In this document: positions 13,503 to 22,334 of the stretch, in pieces
How positions within the stretch are numbered: the first letter of the stretch is position 1
Layout: every line of letters starts with the position of its first letter
DNA from: JBAZWE01 sp041658605
Lineage (GTDB): Bacteria; Actinomycetota; Thermoleophilia; BMS3ABIN01
Assembly (NCBI GenBank): GCA_041658605.1
Contig: JBAZZU010000022.1
Coordinates: 1 to 35,638 of the forward strand
Reading direction: 5' to 3'
Length of the DNA stretch: 35,638 nucleotides
Notes under the pieces: model-generated
The model's input: the letters and a program-made list of their open reading frames with translations, nothing else
Databases searched by the model: none
Told to the model about the DNA's origin: nothing
Made by a program: the position numbers and the translations under genes

Positions 13503-16500
13503 TTGGAGCAACTTTCTGACTACGCTGTAAGTCCTCGCAAACGGAGAACCTTCTCCAAGCTTGAAAAGATTTTAGAGGTCCCGAACCTCATCGACATCCA
13601 GAAGAGATCTTACGAATGGTTCCTCGACGAAGGTGTGCGCGAAACGATCGCCGACATCTCTCCAATCGAGGACTACACCGGAACCCTCGCGGTCGACTTC
13701 GGCAAGCACCACTTCGAGCCGACCAGCAGCAGTATCGAGGAATGCCGGGACAAGGGCGGCAATTATTCAGCTCCCCTGTTCATGGATGTAAGTTTCGTCA
13801 ATAAAGAGACCGGTGAGATCAGGCAACAGTCGGTGTTCATGGGAGATTTCCCCATGATGACCGAATGGGGCACTTTCATCATCAACGGTACCGAGCGTGT
13901 GGTCGTCACACAGCTGGTCCGTTCTCCGGGCGCCTACGTCATGGAGCCCAAGGACCCCGCCAAGCAGGTCTTCATCGCCAATCTCATGCCTTCCCGCGGC
14001 TCGTGGCTCGAGCTCGAGATCGACAAGAAGGGCGTCGTCAACGTCCGCATCGACCGCAAGCGCAAGCTGCCGGTAACGGTGCTGCTGCGCGCGCTTGGCT
14101 ACAGCTCCGACGAAGAGCTGCTGAAGATGTTCAACAACTCCATATATATAAAGCACTCGCTGGACAAGGATCCTACGGCAAGCCAGGAAGAGGCGCTGAT
14201 AGAACTCTTCAAAAAGCAGCGCCCCGGCGAGCCGCCCAGCCTTGAAAGCGCGAAGACGCTTCTTAAGTCACTGTTCTTCGACCCCAAGCGTTACGACCTC
14301 ACCAAGGTCGGCCGCTACAAGCTCAACTCGCGTCTCGGCCTTAACGTAAAGCCGACCGTACGCACGCTGACCAACGATGACATCATCGAGCTCATCCGTA
14401 ACCTGGTCATGCTGCCCGACAAGCTGGGGATTCCGGAAGACGCGGTTGATTACGCCGAGGAAGCCCGCGAATTGATGCAGGAGAACATCGAGGCGATCGC
14501 CCACGATCTGGACGAATACGAGCATTTCGGCAACCGCCGCCTGCGCACGGTGGGCGAGCTGGTGCAGGAAGCGCTTCGCATCGGTCTTTACCGCATGGAG
14601 CGGGTGGTCAAGGAGCGCATGACCACCGAGGACGTGGATGCTATCACTCCTCAGCATATTATCAACATCAGGCCGGTAGTCGCGGCGCTCAAGGAATTTT
14701 TCGGGTCATCGCAGCTGTCGCAGTTCATGGATCAGACCAACACCCTGGCGGGTCTTACGCACCGCCGCCGCCTGAGCGCCCTGGGCGCCGGCGGCCTCAC
14801 ACGCGAGAGGGCTCCGATCGAGGTCCGCGATGTGCATCCGACCCATTACGGCCGCATGTGTCCGATCGAGACGCCTGAGGGTCCGAACATCGGCCTCATC
14901 GGTTCGCTCTCGTCGTACGCCACCGTGAACGAATACGGTTTTATCCAGACCCCTTACCGCAAGGTAGAGAAGGGCAAGGTAACCAGCGAGATCATCTATC
15001 TCGATGCCAGCGAGGAAGACAAATATGTCATCGCTCAGGCGAACGCTGATTTCAACCCCAAGACCGGCAAGTTCCTCGACGACAGTGTCCTGGCGAGAGC
15101 CCGCGACGGTGAAGTCGTCACGGTAAAGCCCAAGGACGTTGATTTCATGGACGTGTCACCGCAGCAGATCGTTTCCGTTGCGACGGCGCTTGTCCCCTTC
15201 CTCGAGCACAATGATGCAAACCGCGCCCTGATGGGTTCCAACATGCAGCGCCAGGCGGTGCCGCTGCTCACATCGGAAGCGCCGCTGATCGGCACGGGCA
15301 TGGAGTTCCGCGCCGCCATCGATACCGGCGACGTGGTGCTGGCAAGGAACGCGGGCAAGATCAAGGAAGTCGACGCCGAGCATATCGTCATAGAGACCAA
15401 CAAGGGTGACGAGGAGCGCTACGAATTCTCGAAGTTCACGCGCTCCAACCAGGGCACGCTGATGCATCAGAAGCCACTCGTCATCGAGGGCGAGCGCATC
15501 AAGAAGGGCACCGTGCTGGCCGACGGCGCCTCCACCGACCTGGGTGAGATGGCGCTGGGCAAGAACCTGCTGGTGGCATTCATGAGCTGGGAAGGCTACA
15601 ACTTCGAGGATGCCATCATCTTAAGCGAGCGACTGGTCAAGGACGACGTCCTTTCATCCATACATATAGAGGAATACGAAGTCGAGGCCCGCACGACCAA
15701 GCTGGGCGACGAGGAGATCACCCGTGATATCCCCAACCGCAGCGAAGAGTCGCTGGCCGACCTCGACGAAGACGGCATCATCCGCATCGGCGCCGAGGTA
15801 AACTCCGGCGACCTGCTGGTCGGCAAGGTCACCCCCAAGGGCGAGACCGAGCTTACCGCCGAAGAGAAACTGATCCGCGCCATCTTCAAGGAGAAGGCGC
15901 GTGAGGTCCGCGATACCTCGCTCAAGGTTCCCCACGGCGAAGGCGGGCGCGTAATAGACGTCAAGATATTCTCCCGTGAGAACGGCGATGACCTCGCCCC
16001 GGGAGTCAACAAACTGGTCCGCGTCAACGTCGCCAAGAAGCGCAAGATCGCCGAAGGTGACAAGCTCGCCGGCCGCCACGGAAACAAGGGTGTCATCTCC
16101 AAGATCGTTCCCGAAGAGGACATGCCTTTCCTGGAAGACGGCAGGCCGGTTGATATCATCCTCAACCCCCTGGGCGTCCCCTCCCGAATGAATATCGGGC
16201 AGATCCTGGAGACGCATCTGGGCTGGGCGGCTTCCCGCGGCTGGGACGACGGAGAGGGATTCCGGACCCCGGTGCATGTCGCGACGCCGGTATTCGACGG
16301 CGCTTCGCTGGATGAGGTAGAAGAGGCCCTGGTCAAGTGCTACGAGCACGACACGGAAAAGAAGATCACTTATACCTACGAAAACGAAGAGCCCAATCCG
16401 GCCTCCGGCAAGGTCAAGGTCTTTAATGGCCTGACCGGCGAGATCTACGGAGACAAGATCACCGTGGGCTATATGTACATATTAAAACTGCTCCATCTGG

Positions 16501-17033
16501 TGGACGACAAGATCCACGCCCGTTCCACCGGCCCTTACTCGCTGGTGACGCAGCAGCCCCTGGGCGGCAAGGCCCAGTTCGGCGGACAGCGTTTCGGTGA
16601 GATGGAGGTCTGGGCGCTCGAGGCATACGGGGCAGCCCATACCCTGCAGGAGATGCTCACCATAAAATCCGATGACACCATCGGCCGCGTCAAGGCTTAT
16701 GAGGCCATCGTCAAGGGTGAGAACATCCCCGAACCGAACATTCCCGAGTCCTTCAAGGTCCTGCTCAAGGAGATGCAGAGCCTCGGCCTCGATGTGAGCA
16801 TCCTTTCGGAGGAAGGCGAGAGCGTAGAGATGATCGAGGAAGACGACGAACTGCGCCGCGCCGCCGAGGAGCTGGGCATCGACCTCTCCGCCGGCCTGAA
16901 GAAGGAGAAGCCTTCAGATGAAGACAGTGACGCCGCGGTGGGTCTGCTTACGACCGACCAGGACCTCGCTGACATGGAAGAGGAAGAGGAAAAAACAGAA
17001 GAGAAAGTCGAAGTTGAGGGGGCTGCCGACTGA
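13503..17033 (+). CDS. rpoB: DNA-directed RNA polymerase subunit beta
   Basis: The product (1176 aa from this start) is the beta subunit, which forms half of the catalytic cleft. Family blocks run in order: the N-terminal lobes, the rifampicin region (SSQLSQFMDQTNTLAGLTHR, DNA near 14705-14765), RDVHPTHYGRMCPIETPEGPN, GYNFEDAIILSER, KRKIAEGDKLAGRHGNKG, and C-terminal QPLGGKAQFGGQRFGEMEVWALEAYGA. The C-terminus continues as an acidic tail (EEEEEKTEEKVE). The TTG at 13503 is preferred because AAGGGGTG (13489-13496) lies at proper distance; a GTG at 13494, inside that Shine-Dalgarno, would add three residues. It is followed 69 nt later by rpoC. Several rifampicin-pocket positions differ from the E. 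coli sequence. Confidence 0.98.
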   Translation: MEQLSDYAVSPRKRRTFSKLEKILEVPNLIDIQKRSYEWFLDEGVRETIADISPIEDYTGTLAVDFGKHHFEPTSSSIEECRDKGGNYSAPLFMDVSFVNKETGEIRQQSVFMGDFPMMTEWGTFIINGTERVVVTQLVRSPGAYVMEPKDPAKQVFIANLMPSRGSWLELEIDKKGVVNVRIDRKRKLPVTVLLRALGYSSDEELLKMFNNSIYIKHSLDKDPTASQEEALIELFKKQRPGEPPSLESAKTLLKSLFFDPKRYDLTKVGRYKLNSRLGLNVKPTVRTLTNDDIIELIRNLVMLPDKLGIPEDAVDYAEEARELMQENIEAIAHDLDEYEHFGNRRLRTVGELVQEALRIGLYRMERVVKERMTTEDVDAITPQHIINIRPVVAALKEFFGSSQLSQFMDQTNTLAGLTHRRRLSALGAGGLTRERAPIEVRDVHPTHYGRMCPIETPEGPNIGLIGSLSSYATVNEYGFIQTPYRKVEKGKVTSEIIYLDASEEDKYVIAQANADFNPKTGKFLDDSVLARARDGEVVTVKPKDVDFMDVSPQQIVSVATALVPFLEHNDANRALMGSNMQRQAVPLLTSEAPLIGTGMEFRAAIDTGDVVLARNAGKIKEVDAEHIVIETNKGDEERYEFSKFTRSNQGTLMHQKPLVIEGERIKKGTVLADGASTDLGEMALGKNLLVAFMSWEGYNFEDAIILSERLVKDDVLSSIHIEEYEVEARTTKLGDEEITRDIPNRSEESLADLDEDGIIRIGAEVNSGDLLVGKVTPKGETELTAEEKLIRAIFKEKAREVRDTSLKVPHGEGGRVIDVKIFSRENGDDLAPGVNKLVRVNVAKKRKIAEGDKLAGRHGNKGVISKIVPEEDMPFLEDGRPVDIILNPLGVPSRMNIGQILETHLGWAASRGWDDGEGFRTPVHVATPVFDGASLDEVEEALVKCYEHDTEKKITYTYENEEPNPASGKVKVFNGLTGEIYGDKITVGYMYILKLLHLVDDKIHARSTGPYSLVTQQPLGGKAQFGGQRFGEMEVWALEAYGAAHTLQEMLTIKSDDTIGRVKAYEAIVKGENIPEPNIPESFKVLLKEMQSLGLDVSILSEEGESVEMIEEDDELRRAAEELGIDLSAGLKKEKPSDEDSDAAVGLLTTDQDLADMEEEEEKTEEKVEVEGAAD

Positions 17034-17102
17034 CATGACCGGCCTTCGGCAGATACCCATGAGTATAGCTTTTAGCAGCCACCAAATTTCCGGGAGGAAC
17101 CA

Positions 17103-20100
17103 TTGCTAGACATCAATAATTTTGATGCCATCAGGATCGGACTAGCTTCCTCGGAGAAGATCAGGGCCTGGTCTTCGGGCGAGGTAACCAAGCCCGAGAC
17201 CATCAACTACCGGACCTTGAAGCCGGAGAAGGACGGCCTCTTCTGCGAGCGCATCTTCGGCCCCACCAAGGACTGGGAGTGCTACTGCGGCAAATACAAG
17301 CGCGTCCGTTACAAGGGCATCATCTGCGAACGCTGCGGTGTCGAGGTCACAAGGTCCAAGGTGCGCCGTGAGCGCATGGGCCATATCGATCTGGCGGCGC
17401 CTGTTTCCCATATCTGGTTCTTCAAGGGCGTTCCGTCACGCATGGGTTACCTGCTGGATATCGCCCCCAAGGAGCTGGAGAAGGTTCTCTACTTCGCAGC
17501 CTCGATAGTCACTTTTGTAGACCAGGAGAAGCGCGCCGCTGACACGGACATCCTTCAGGAGAAGGTCAACGCTGCGATCGAGCAGTTCCACGTCGACAAG
17601 CAGGAGCGCATAATCGAGCTGGAAGCCGCCCTCGAGCGTCGCATGCGCGTGCTCGACGGTGAAGCGACTCCGGATGAGATCGATGACGAAGCGCTGTTCA
17701 TATATGGAAGCACCGAGAAAAAGGACCGCAAGCTGACCAAGAAGGACACCGAAGCGAAACGGGTCCAGATCCAGAAAGAGATAACCGAGGAAATCGCCGA
17801 TAACGAGGCTTACGCCGAGGAGCAGGACAAGCGCCTGCGCGACCTCTGGGAAAAATTCCAGGAAATCCAGGTGCAGCAGATCATAGGTGACGAGCAGCTC
17901 TTCCGTGAGCTTAAAGACAGGTTCGGCAGCCCCTTCGGTTTCGGAAGCTACTTCCGGGGCGGCATGGGCGCGGAGGCTATCCGTGAACTGCTGGAGCAGG
18001 TAGACCTTGACGCCGAAGTGATCGAGCTCAACGATATAGTCGCCAACGGCAAGGGCCAGAAACTCCAGCGGGCGCTCAAGCGCCTGAAAGTGGTCGACGC
18101 CTTCCTGCGTTCCGGCAACAAGCCTGAGTGGATGGTTCTCGAAGCGGTGCCGGTAATTCCGCCGGAACTGCGCCCGATGGTACAGCTGGACGGCGGACGC
18201 TTCGCCACCAGCGACCTCAACGACCTTTACCGGCGCGTCATCAACAGGAACAACCGCCTCAAGAGGCTGCTGGACCTGGGCGCGCCTGAGATAATCGTAA
18301 ACAACGAGAAGCGCATGCTGCAGGAAGCAGTGGACGCCCTCTTCGATAACGGCAGGCGCGGACGCGCCGTCACCGGCCCGGGTAACCGGCCGCTGAAGTC
18401 GCTTTCCGACATGCTCAAGGGCAAGCAGGGGCGTTTCCGCCAGAACCTGCTTGGCAAGCGCGTGGATTATTCGGGACGTTCGGTCATCGTGGCCGGTCCC
18501 AAGCTCAAGCTGCACCAGTGTGGCGTTCCCAAGCTCATGGCGCTCGAGCTTTTCAAGCCGTTTATCATGAGCCGCCTGGTCGAGCGCGAAAGAGTGCAGA
18601 ACATCAAGGCCGCCAAGAAGATGGTGGAGAGCATGGTGCCCGAGGTCTGGGACGTGCTGGAAGAAGTCATCTCCGAACATCCGGTGATGCTCAACCGCGC
18701 GCCGACACTGCACCGGCTGGGCATCCAGGCTTTCGAGCCGATCCTGGTCGAGGGCAAGGCCATCCAGATCCATCCGCTCGTCTGCGCCGCTTTCAACGCC
18801 GATTTCGACGGCGATCAGATGGCCGTGCACGTACCGCTCAGCGTCGAGGCCCAGGCCGAGTGCCGCATCCTCATGCTTTCATCGAACAACATCCTGTCGC
18901 CGGCCCACGGCCGGCCGCTGGCGGTGCCTTCGCAGGACATGGTCCTGGGCACCTATTTCCTCACCTATTGTGAGCAGGACGTAACTCAGCTCGATCCGCA
19001 GAAGATGAAGCCGATACCACCGGTCTTCGGCTCCGCGGACGAGGTGCTGAGGGCATGGGATGAAAAGACCGTCGGCCTGCAGCAGATAATCAGGCTGCGC
19101 CGCTTTGGAGAGATAATCACGACCACGGCGGGAAGGGCGATGTTCAACGACGAGATCGACGAGGCGCTGGCCGACTCCCTGGGCGAGAACTACAAGCCCG
19201 AGGAACGGATCTACGTCAATCTTACTCTCGACAAGACCAGGATGAAGAATCTGATCGCCGACCTCATCAATAAATATGGCGCGGTGACCGTCGCCAGGGT
19301 ACTGGATGTCATCAAGGCCCTGGGCTTTGAGCACGCGACCCGCTCCGGCGTCACCGTAGGCAAGAATGATATCGTCATTCCTCCCGAAAAGGGCGCAATC
19401 CTCGATCGCTACGAGGGCGAAGTGCAAAAAGCCCATTCGCAGTATGACCGTGGATTCATCTCTGAGGGTGAGCGAAAAGAGATGGTCATCAAACTGTGGG
19501 GAGAAGCAACTGAAGAAGTGGCCCAGGCCATGGACAAGAACCTCTACGAGCTCAACCCGCTCTTCATGATGGCAAACTCCGGTGCCCGTGGTAATCCCGA
19601 CCAGATGCACCAGCTGGCGGGAATGAGGGGCCTGATGCTCAATCCGAAGGGTGAGACCATCGAGCGGCCAGTAAAATCGAGCCTGATGGAGGGCATGAGC
19701 GTGCTCGAGTTCTTCATCTCCACGCACGGTTCCCGTAAGGGCCTCGCTGATACAGCTCTGCGTACCGCTGATTCAGGATATCTTACCCGCCGCCTGGTGG
19801 ACGTGGCGCAGGACGTCATCGTACGCGAGGACGACTGTGGCACCGATGGCTACCTGGAACTGTTGCTGCGTGTGGTTGACAAGAAGACGAAGAGTACGAA
19901 ACTGAACGAGAGCCTTATCGGGCGCGTACTTGCCGCGGACATACCTGGCAAGCGCAAGCCCCAGATAATAGCTGAAAGAAACACGATGCTTTCCTCGGCG
20001 GTGCTGCGCGATATCGATGCGGTCTACGCCGAGAAGGAAGGCTTCATCGTACCGGTCCGGTCTGTGCTCAAATGCGAGGCTGAGATCGGCGTCTGCGCCA

Positions 20101-21032
20101 ACTGCTACGGCCGCAACCTCGCCTCCGGCGAGCTGGCCGAGCTGGGCGACGCGGTTGGCATCATCGCCGCCCAGTCGATCGGCGAGCCGGGCACGCAGCT
20201 GACCATGCGTACCTTCCACCGCGGCGGAATCGCCGGCGAGGATATCACGCACGGTTTGCCGCGAATCGTCGAGCTGTTCGAGGCGCGCAAGCCGAAGGGC
20301 CAGGCCAAGATCGCCGAGATCGGCGGCAAGGTTGAGATAGCCGACACCGACAAGAGCCTGAAGGTAATCGTCCACGGCAAGGACGCTGAAGGCGAGGATG
20401 ACGAGAAGAGCTATTCCTTCCCGCGCCATACGAAGCTGTTCGTCGCGCATGGGGACAAGATCGAACAGGGCACGCAGCTGTCAGAGGGGTCGCTGTATCC
20501 TGTCGACCTTGTAGCTGTCAGAGGCAACACCGCCACGCAGCTTTATCTGGTGGATGAGGTACAGAACGTCTACCACCGCCAGGGCGTGGATATCAACGAC
20601 AAGCATATCGAGCTGGTCGTGCGCCAGATGATGAAGCGGATGCGGATCATATCACGCGGCGACACCGACTTCCTTCCCGGCCAGCTGGTCGAGATGGTCA
20701 ACTTCAAGCGCGAGACAGAGAAGATCAGGGCTGCGAAAGGCCTGCAGCCTGAAGCGGAGCAGACGATCCTGGGAATCACCAAGGCATCGCTCGCGACCGA
20801 GAGCTTCCTCTCGGCGGCCTCCTTCCAGGAGACCACCAAGGTGCTCACCGACGCCGCGATCGAAGGCAAGATCGACAGGCTCCAGGGCCTGAAGGAGAAC
20901 GTCATCATCGGCAAGCTGATACCAGCCTCGACTGGCCTGAGGCATTACCGTTCGCTGGAGATCTTCTCCACGGTGGAACCTCCGGAAGAGGACCTGCTGG
21001 CGATCGGCGCCGACATGGAGGAAGCCGGATAG
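17103..21032 (+). CDS. rpoC: DNA-directed RNA polymerase subunit beta'
   Basis: The 1309-aa product carries the catalytic NADFDGD loop (residues 565-571) that holds the active-site Mg2+. The N-terminal zinc site is CYCGKYKRVRYKGIICERCG; the second zinc site is formed by the Cys in DDCGTDG and by CEAEIGVCANC. A charged coiled-coil insertion (about residues 150-270) in the clamp, the NGRRGRAVTGPGNRPLKSLS block and the LGYLLD-like N-terminal region resemble actinobacterial RpoC. The start is TTG at 17103 with GGGAGG 5 nt upstream; the MLDINNFDAIRIGLAS start is the usual one. It shares the rpoB transcript and is ended by a terminator. Several long antisense open frames across it are shadows of GC-rich codon use. 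Confidence 0.99.
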   Translation: MLDINNFDAIRIGLASSEKIRAWSSGEVTKPETINYRTLKPEKDGLFCERIFGPTKDWECYCGKYKRVRYKGIICERCGVEVTRSKVRRERMGHIDLAAPVSHIWFFKGVPSRMGYLLDIAPKELEKVLYFAASIVTFVDQEKRAADTDILQEKVNAAIEQFHVDKQERIIELEAALERRMRVLDGEATPDEIDDEALFIYGSTEKKDRKLTKKDTEAKRVQIQKEITEEIADNEAYAEEQDKRLRDLWEKFQEIQVQQIIGDEQLFRELKDRFGSPFGFGSYFRGGMGAEAIRELLEQVDLDAEVIELNDIVANGKGQKLQRALKRLKVVDAFLRSGNKPEWMVLEAVPVIPPELRPMVQLDGGRFATSDLNDLYRRVINRNNRLKRLLDLGAPEIIVNNEKRMLQEAVDALFDNGRRGRAVTGPGNRPLKSLSDMLKGKQGRFRQNLLGKRVDYSGRSVIVAGPKLKLHQCGVPKLMALELFKPFIMSRLVERERVQNIKAAKKMVESMVPEVWDVLEEVISEHPVMLNRAPTLHRLGIQAFEPILVEGKAIQIHPLVCAAFNADFDGDQMAVHVPLSVEAQAECRILMLSSNNILSPAHGRPLAVPSQDMVLGTYFLTYCEQDVTQLDPQKMKPIPPVFGSADEVLRAWDEKTVGLQQIIRLRRFGEIITTTAGRAMFNDEIDEALADSLGENYKPEERIYVNLTLDKTRMKNLIADLINKYGAVTVARVLDVIKALGFEHATRSGVTVGKNDIVIPPEKGAILDRYEGEVQKAHSQYDRGFISEGERKEMVIKLWGEATEEVAQAMDKNLYELNPLFMMANSGARGNPDQMHQLAGMRGLMLNPKGETIERPVKSSLMEGMSVLEFFISTHGSRKGLADTALRTADSGYLTRRLVDVAQDVIVREDDCGTDGYLELLLRVVDKKTKSTKLNESLIGRVLAADIPGKRKPQIIAERNTMLSSAVLRDIDAVYAEKEGFIVPVRSVLKCEAEIGVCANCYGRNLASGELAELGDAVGIIAAQSIGEPGTQLTMRTFHRGGIAGEDITHGLPRIVELFEARKPKGQAKIAEIGGKVEIADTDKSLKVIVHGKDAEGEDDEKSYSFPRHTKLFVAHGDKIEQGTQLSEGSLYPVDLVAVRGNTATQLYLVDEVQNVYHRQGVDINDKHIELVVRQMMKRMRIISRGDTDFLPGQLVEMVNFKRETEKIRAAKGLQPEAEQTILGITKASLATESFLSAASFQETTKVLTDAAIEGKIDRLQGLKENVIIGKLIPASTGLRHYRSLEIFSTVEPPEEDLLAIGADMEEAG

Positions 21033-21059
21033 CCATTCGGTCATAGCTGTTTGATTTCA

Positions 21060-21084
21060 GGGGCGCCCGTCAGGGCGCCCCTTT
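21060..21084 (+). terminator. Intrinsic terminator of rpoBC
   Basis: GGGGCGCCC (21060-21068) pairs perfectly with GGGCGCCCC (21073-21081) over GTCA and is followed by a short TTT. Confidence 0.85.
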
Positions 21085-21229
21085 AGGTACCGTTGAGATT
21101 ATCTGAGAGTATAATGTAATCGCTAAAACGGTTGGTCAAAGAACCTATTACAGGCGCAGATTAGCTACAAATAATATTTATCATCAAGAAATCTTATAAA
21201 TAATATATTTAATCAATAAGGAGCATTGA

Positions 21230-22195
21230 GTGAAAACGGTATTGATCACCGGTGCTACCGGATTTGTGGGCAATATGCTGTCTTCCAGGTTATTGGAGGG
21301 TTCCTGGATTCCAAGGGGGGCAATAAGGTCAGACGCGGATATGGAGCGCCTGCCTCGTGGCATGGAGGCTGTAAGCGTAGGTTCGATAGGTCCCGGGACC
21401 GACTGGAGCAAAGCGCTCGAAGGTGTTGACACCGTGGTACATCTCGCCGCCGCCGTTCCCGGAACCGGCGAGGACGCAGACGGGAAGGATATTTTTCACG
21501 ACGTAAACGTCCTGGGATCGAAAATCCTGGCAGAGACTGCAGCGTCTTACGGGGTCAGGCGTATCATTTTTCTGAGCTCTATCGAGGTTAACGGCAGCGT
21601 CAGCGGCGACAAGCCCTTCACCGAGGAAGACAGACCGAACCCTCAGACTTTATATGGCGTGTCAAAAATGGAAGCTGAAGGCGAACTAATGGGCATTGCG
21701 GACGCAACCGGCCTGCAGGTGGTTATCATCAGGACCCCGTTCATATATGGCCCTGGAAAGCTGGGCAATCTTATGAACCTGATCAAATCGCTCGTGAACA
21801 GGAGGCTGCCCCTGCCGCTGGGATCCATAGCCAACCGGCGCAGTTTCGTCTATATCGAGAACCTGCTTGACGCCATAATCTTCTGTTGTGACAGCGAGAA
21901 AGCTGCCGGCAATATATTTTTCGTAAGCGACGGGGAGGCAGTATCAACTCCAGAGCTTGTAATGATGATGGCAGCAGGGTTGAGGGTAAAACCGCGGCTC
22001 ATCTCTTTCCCGGTAAACCTGCTCAAGATCGTGGGCAAAGCTGTCGGCAGGGGTTCTGCGATCAGGCTTCTGACCGACTCCTACAGCGTCGACAGCAGCA
22101 AGATCCAGCAGGTGGTCGGCTGGAAGAACCCATACTCCATCCAGGAAGGCATAAGCGCGTCACTTAATTCATCTGCGAATTTTGTAGAAGGTTAA
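21230..22195 (+). CDS. NAD-dependent epimerase/dehydratase (extended SDR)
   Basis: The 321-aa product is an extended short-chain dehydrogenase/reductase of the nucleotide-sugar epimerase type. The NAD-binding GATGFVG motif is at residues 8-14, VVHLAAAV follows near residue 70, the catalytic Ser lies in FLSSIEV, and the Tyr-Lys pair in YGVSK. RTPFIYGPG and RSFVYIENL are further marks of UDP-sugar 4-epimerases and related enzymes; the exact sugar cannot be read. The GTG at 21230 has AAGGAG 6 nt upstream. It is preceded by an AT-rich gap (21085-21229) without another gene and faces a convergent GT-C-like membrane protein, so both may serve surface polysaccharide or glycoprotein synthesis. It lies in an insert between rpoC and rpsL. 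Confidence 0.92.
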   Translation: MKTVLITGATGFVGNMLSSRLLEGSWIPRGAIRSDADMERLPRGMEAVSVGSIGPGTDWSKALEGVDTVVHLAAAVPGTGEDADGKDIFHDVNVLGSKILAETAASYGVRRIIFLSSIEVNGSVSGDKPFTEEDRPNPQTLYGVSKMEAEGELMGIADATGLQVVIIRTPFIYGPGKLGNLMNLIKSLVNRRLPLPLGSIANRRSFVYIENLLDAIIFCCDSEKAAGNIFFVSDGEAVSTPELVMMMAAGLRVKPRLISFPVNLLKIVGKAVGRGSAIRLLTDSYSVDSSKIQQVVGWKNPYSIQEGISASLNSSANFVEG

Positions 22196-22334
22196 TCTCT
22201 GCAAAGGTTACCGATTTTCTCCATAAATACCTGAGGATATTCAGCTTCCAAGTTTGAGTAATTCCATCATTCTGCAGGAGATCATCTAGCTGCGGAAAAA
22301 TCGTATTGACATCCTGAATTATGTGTAGGTTTCA

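Noticed and set aside
17436..18830. A 464-codon open frame antisense to rpoC, and other long antisense frames over rpoB, fusA, rplA and the ThiC-family gene
   Set aside because: They lie fully inside well-identified conserved genes, show no family motifs and are expected from GC-rich codon use.
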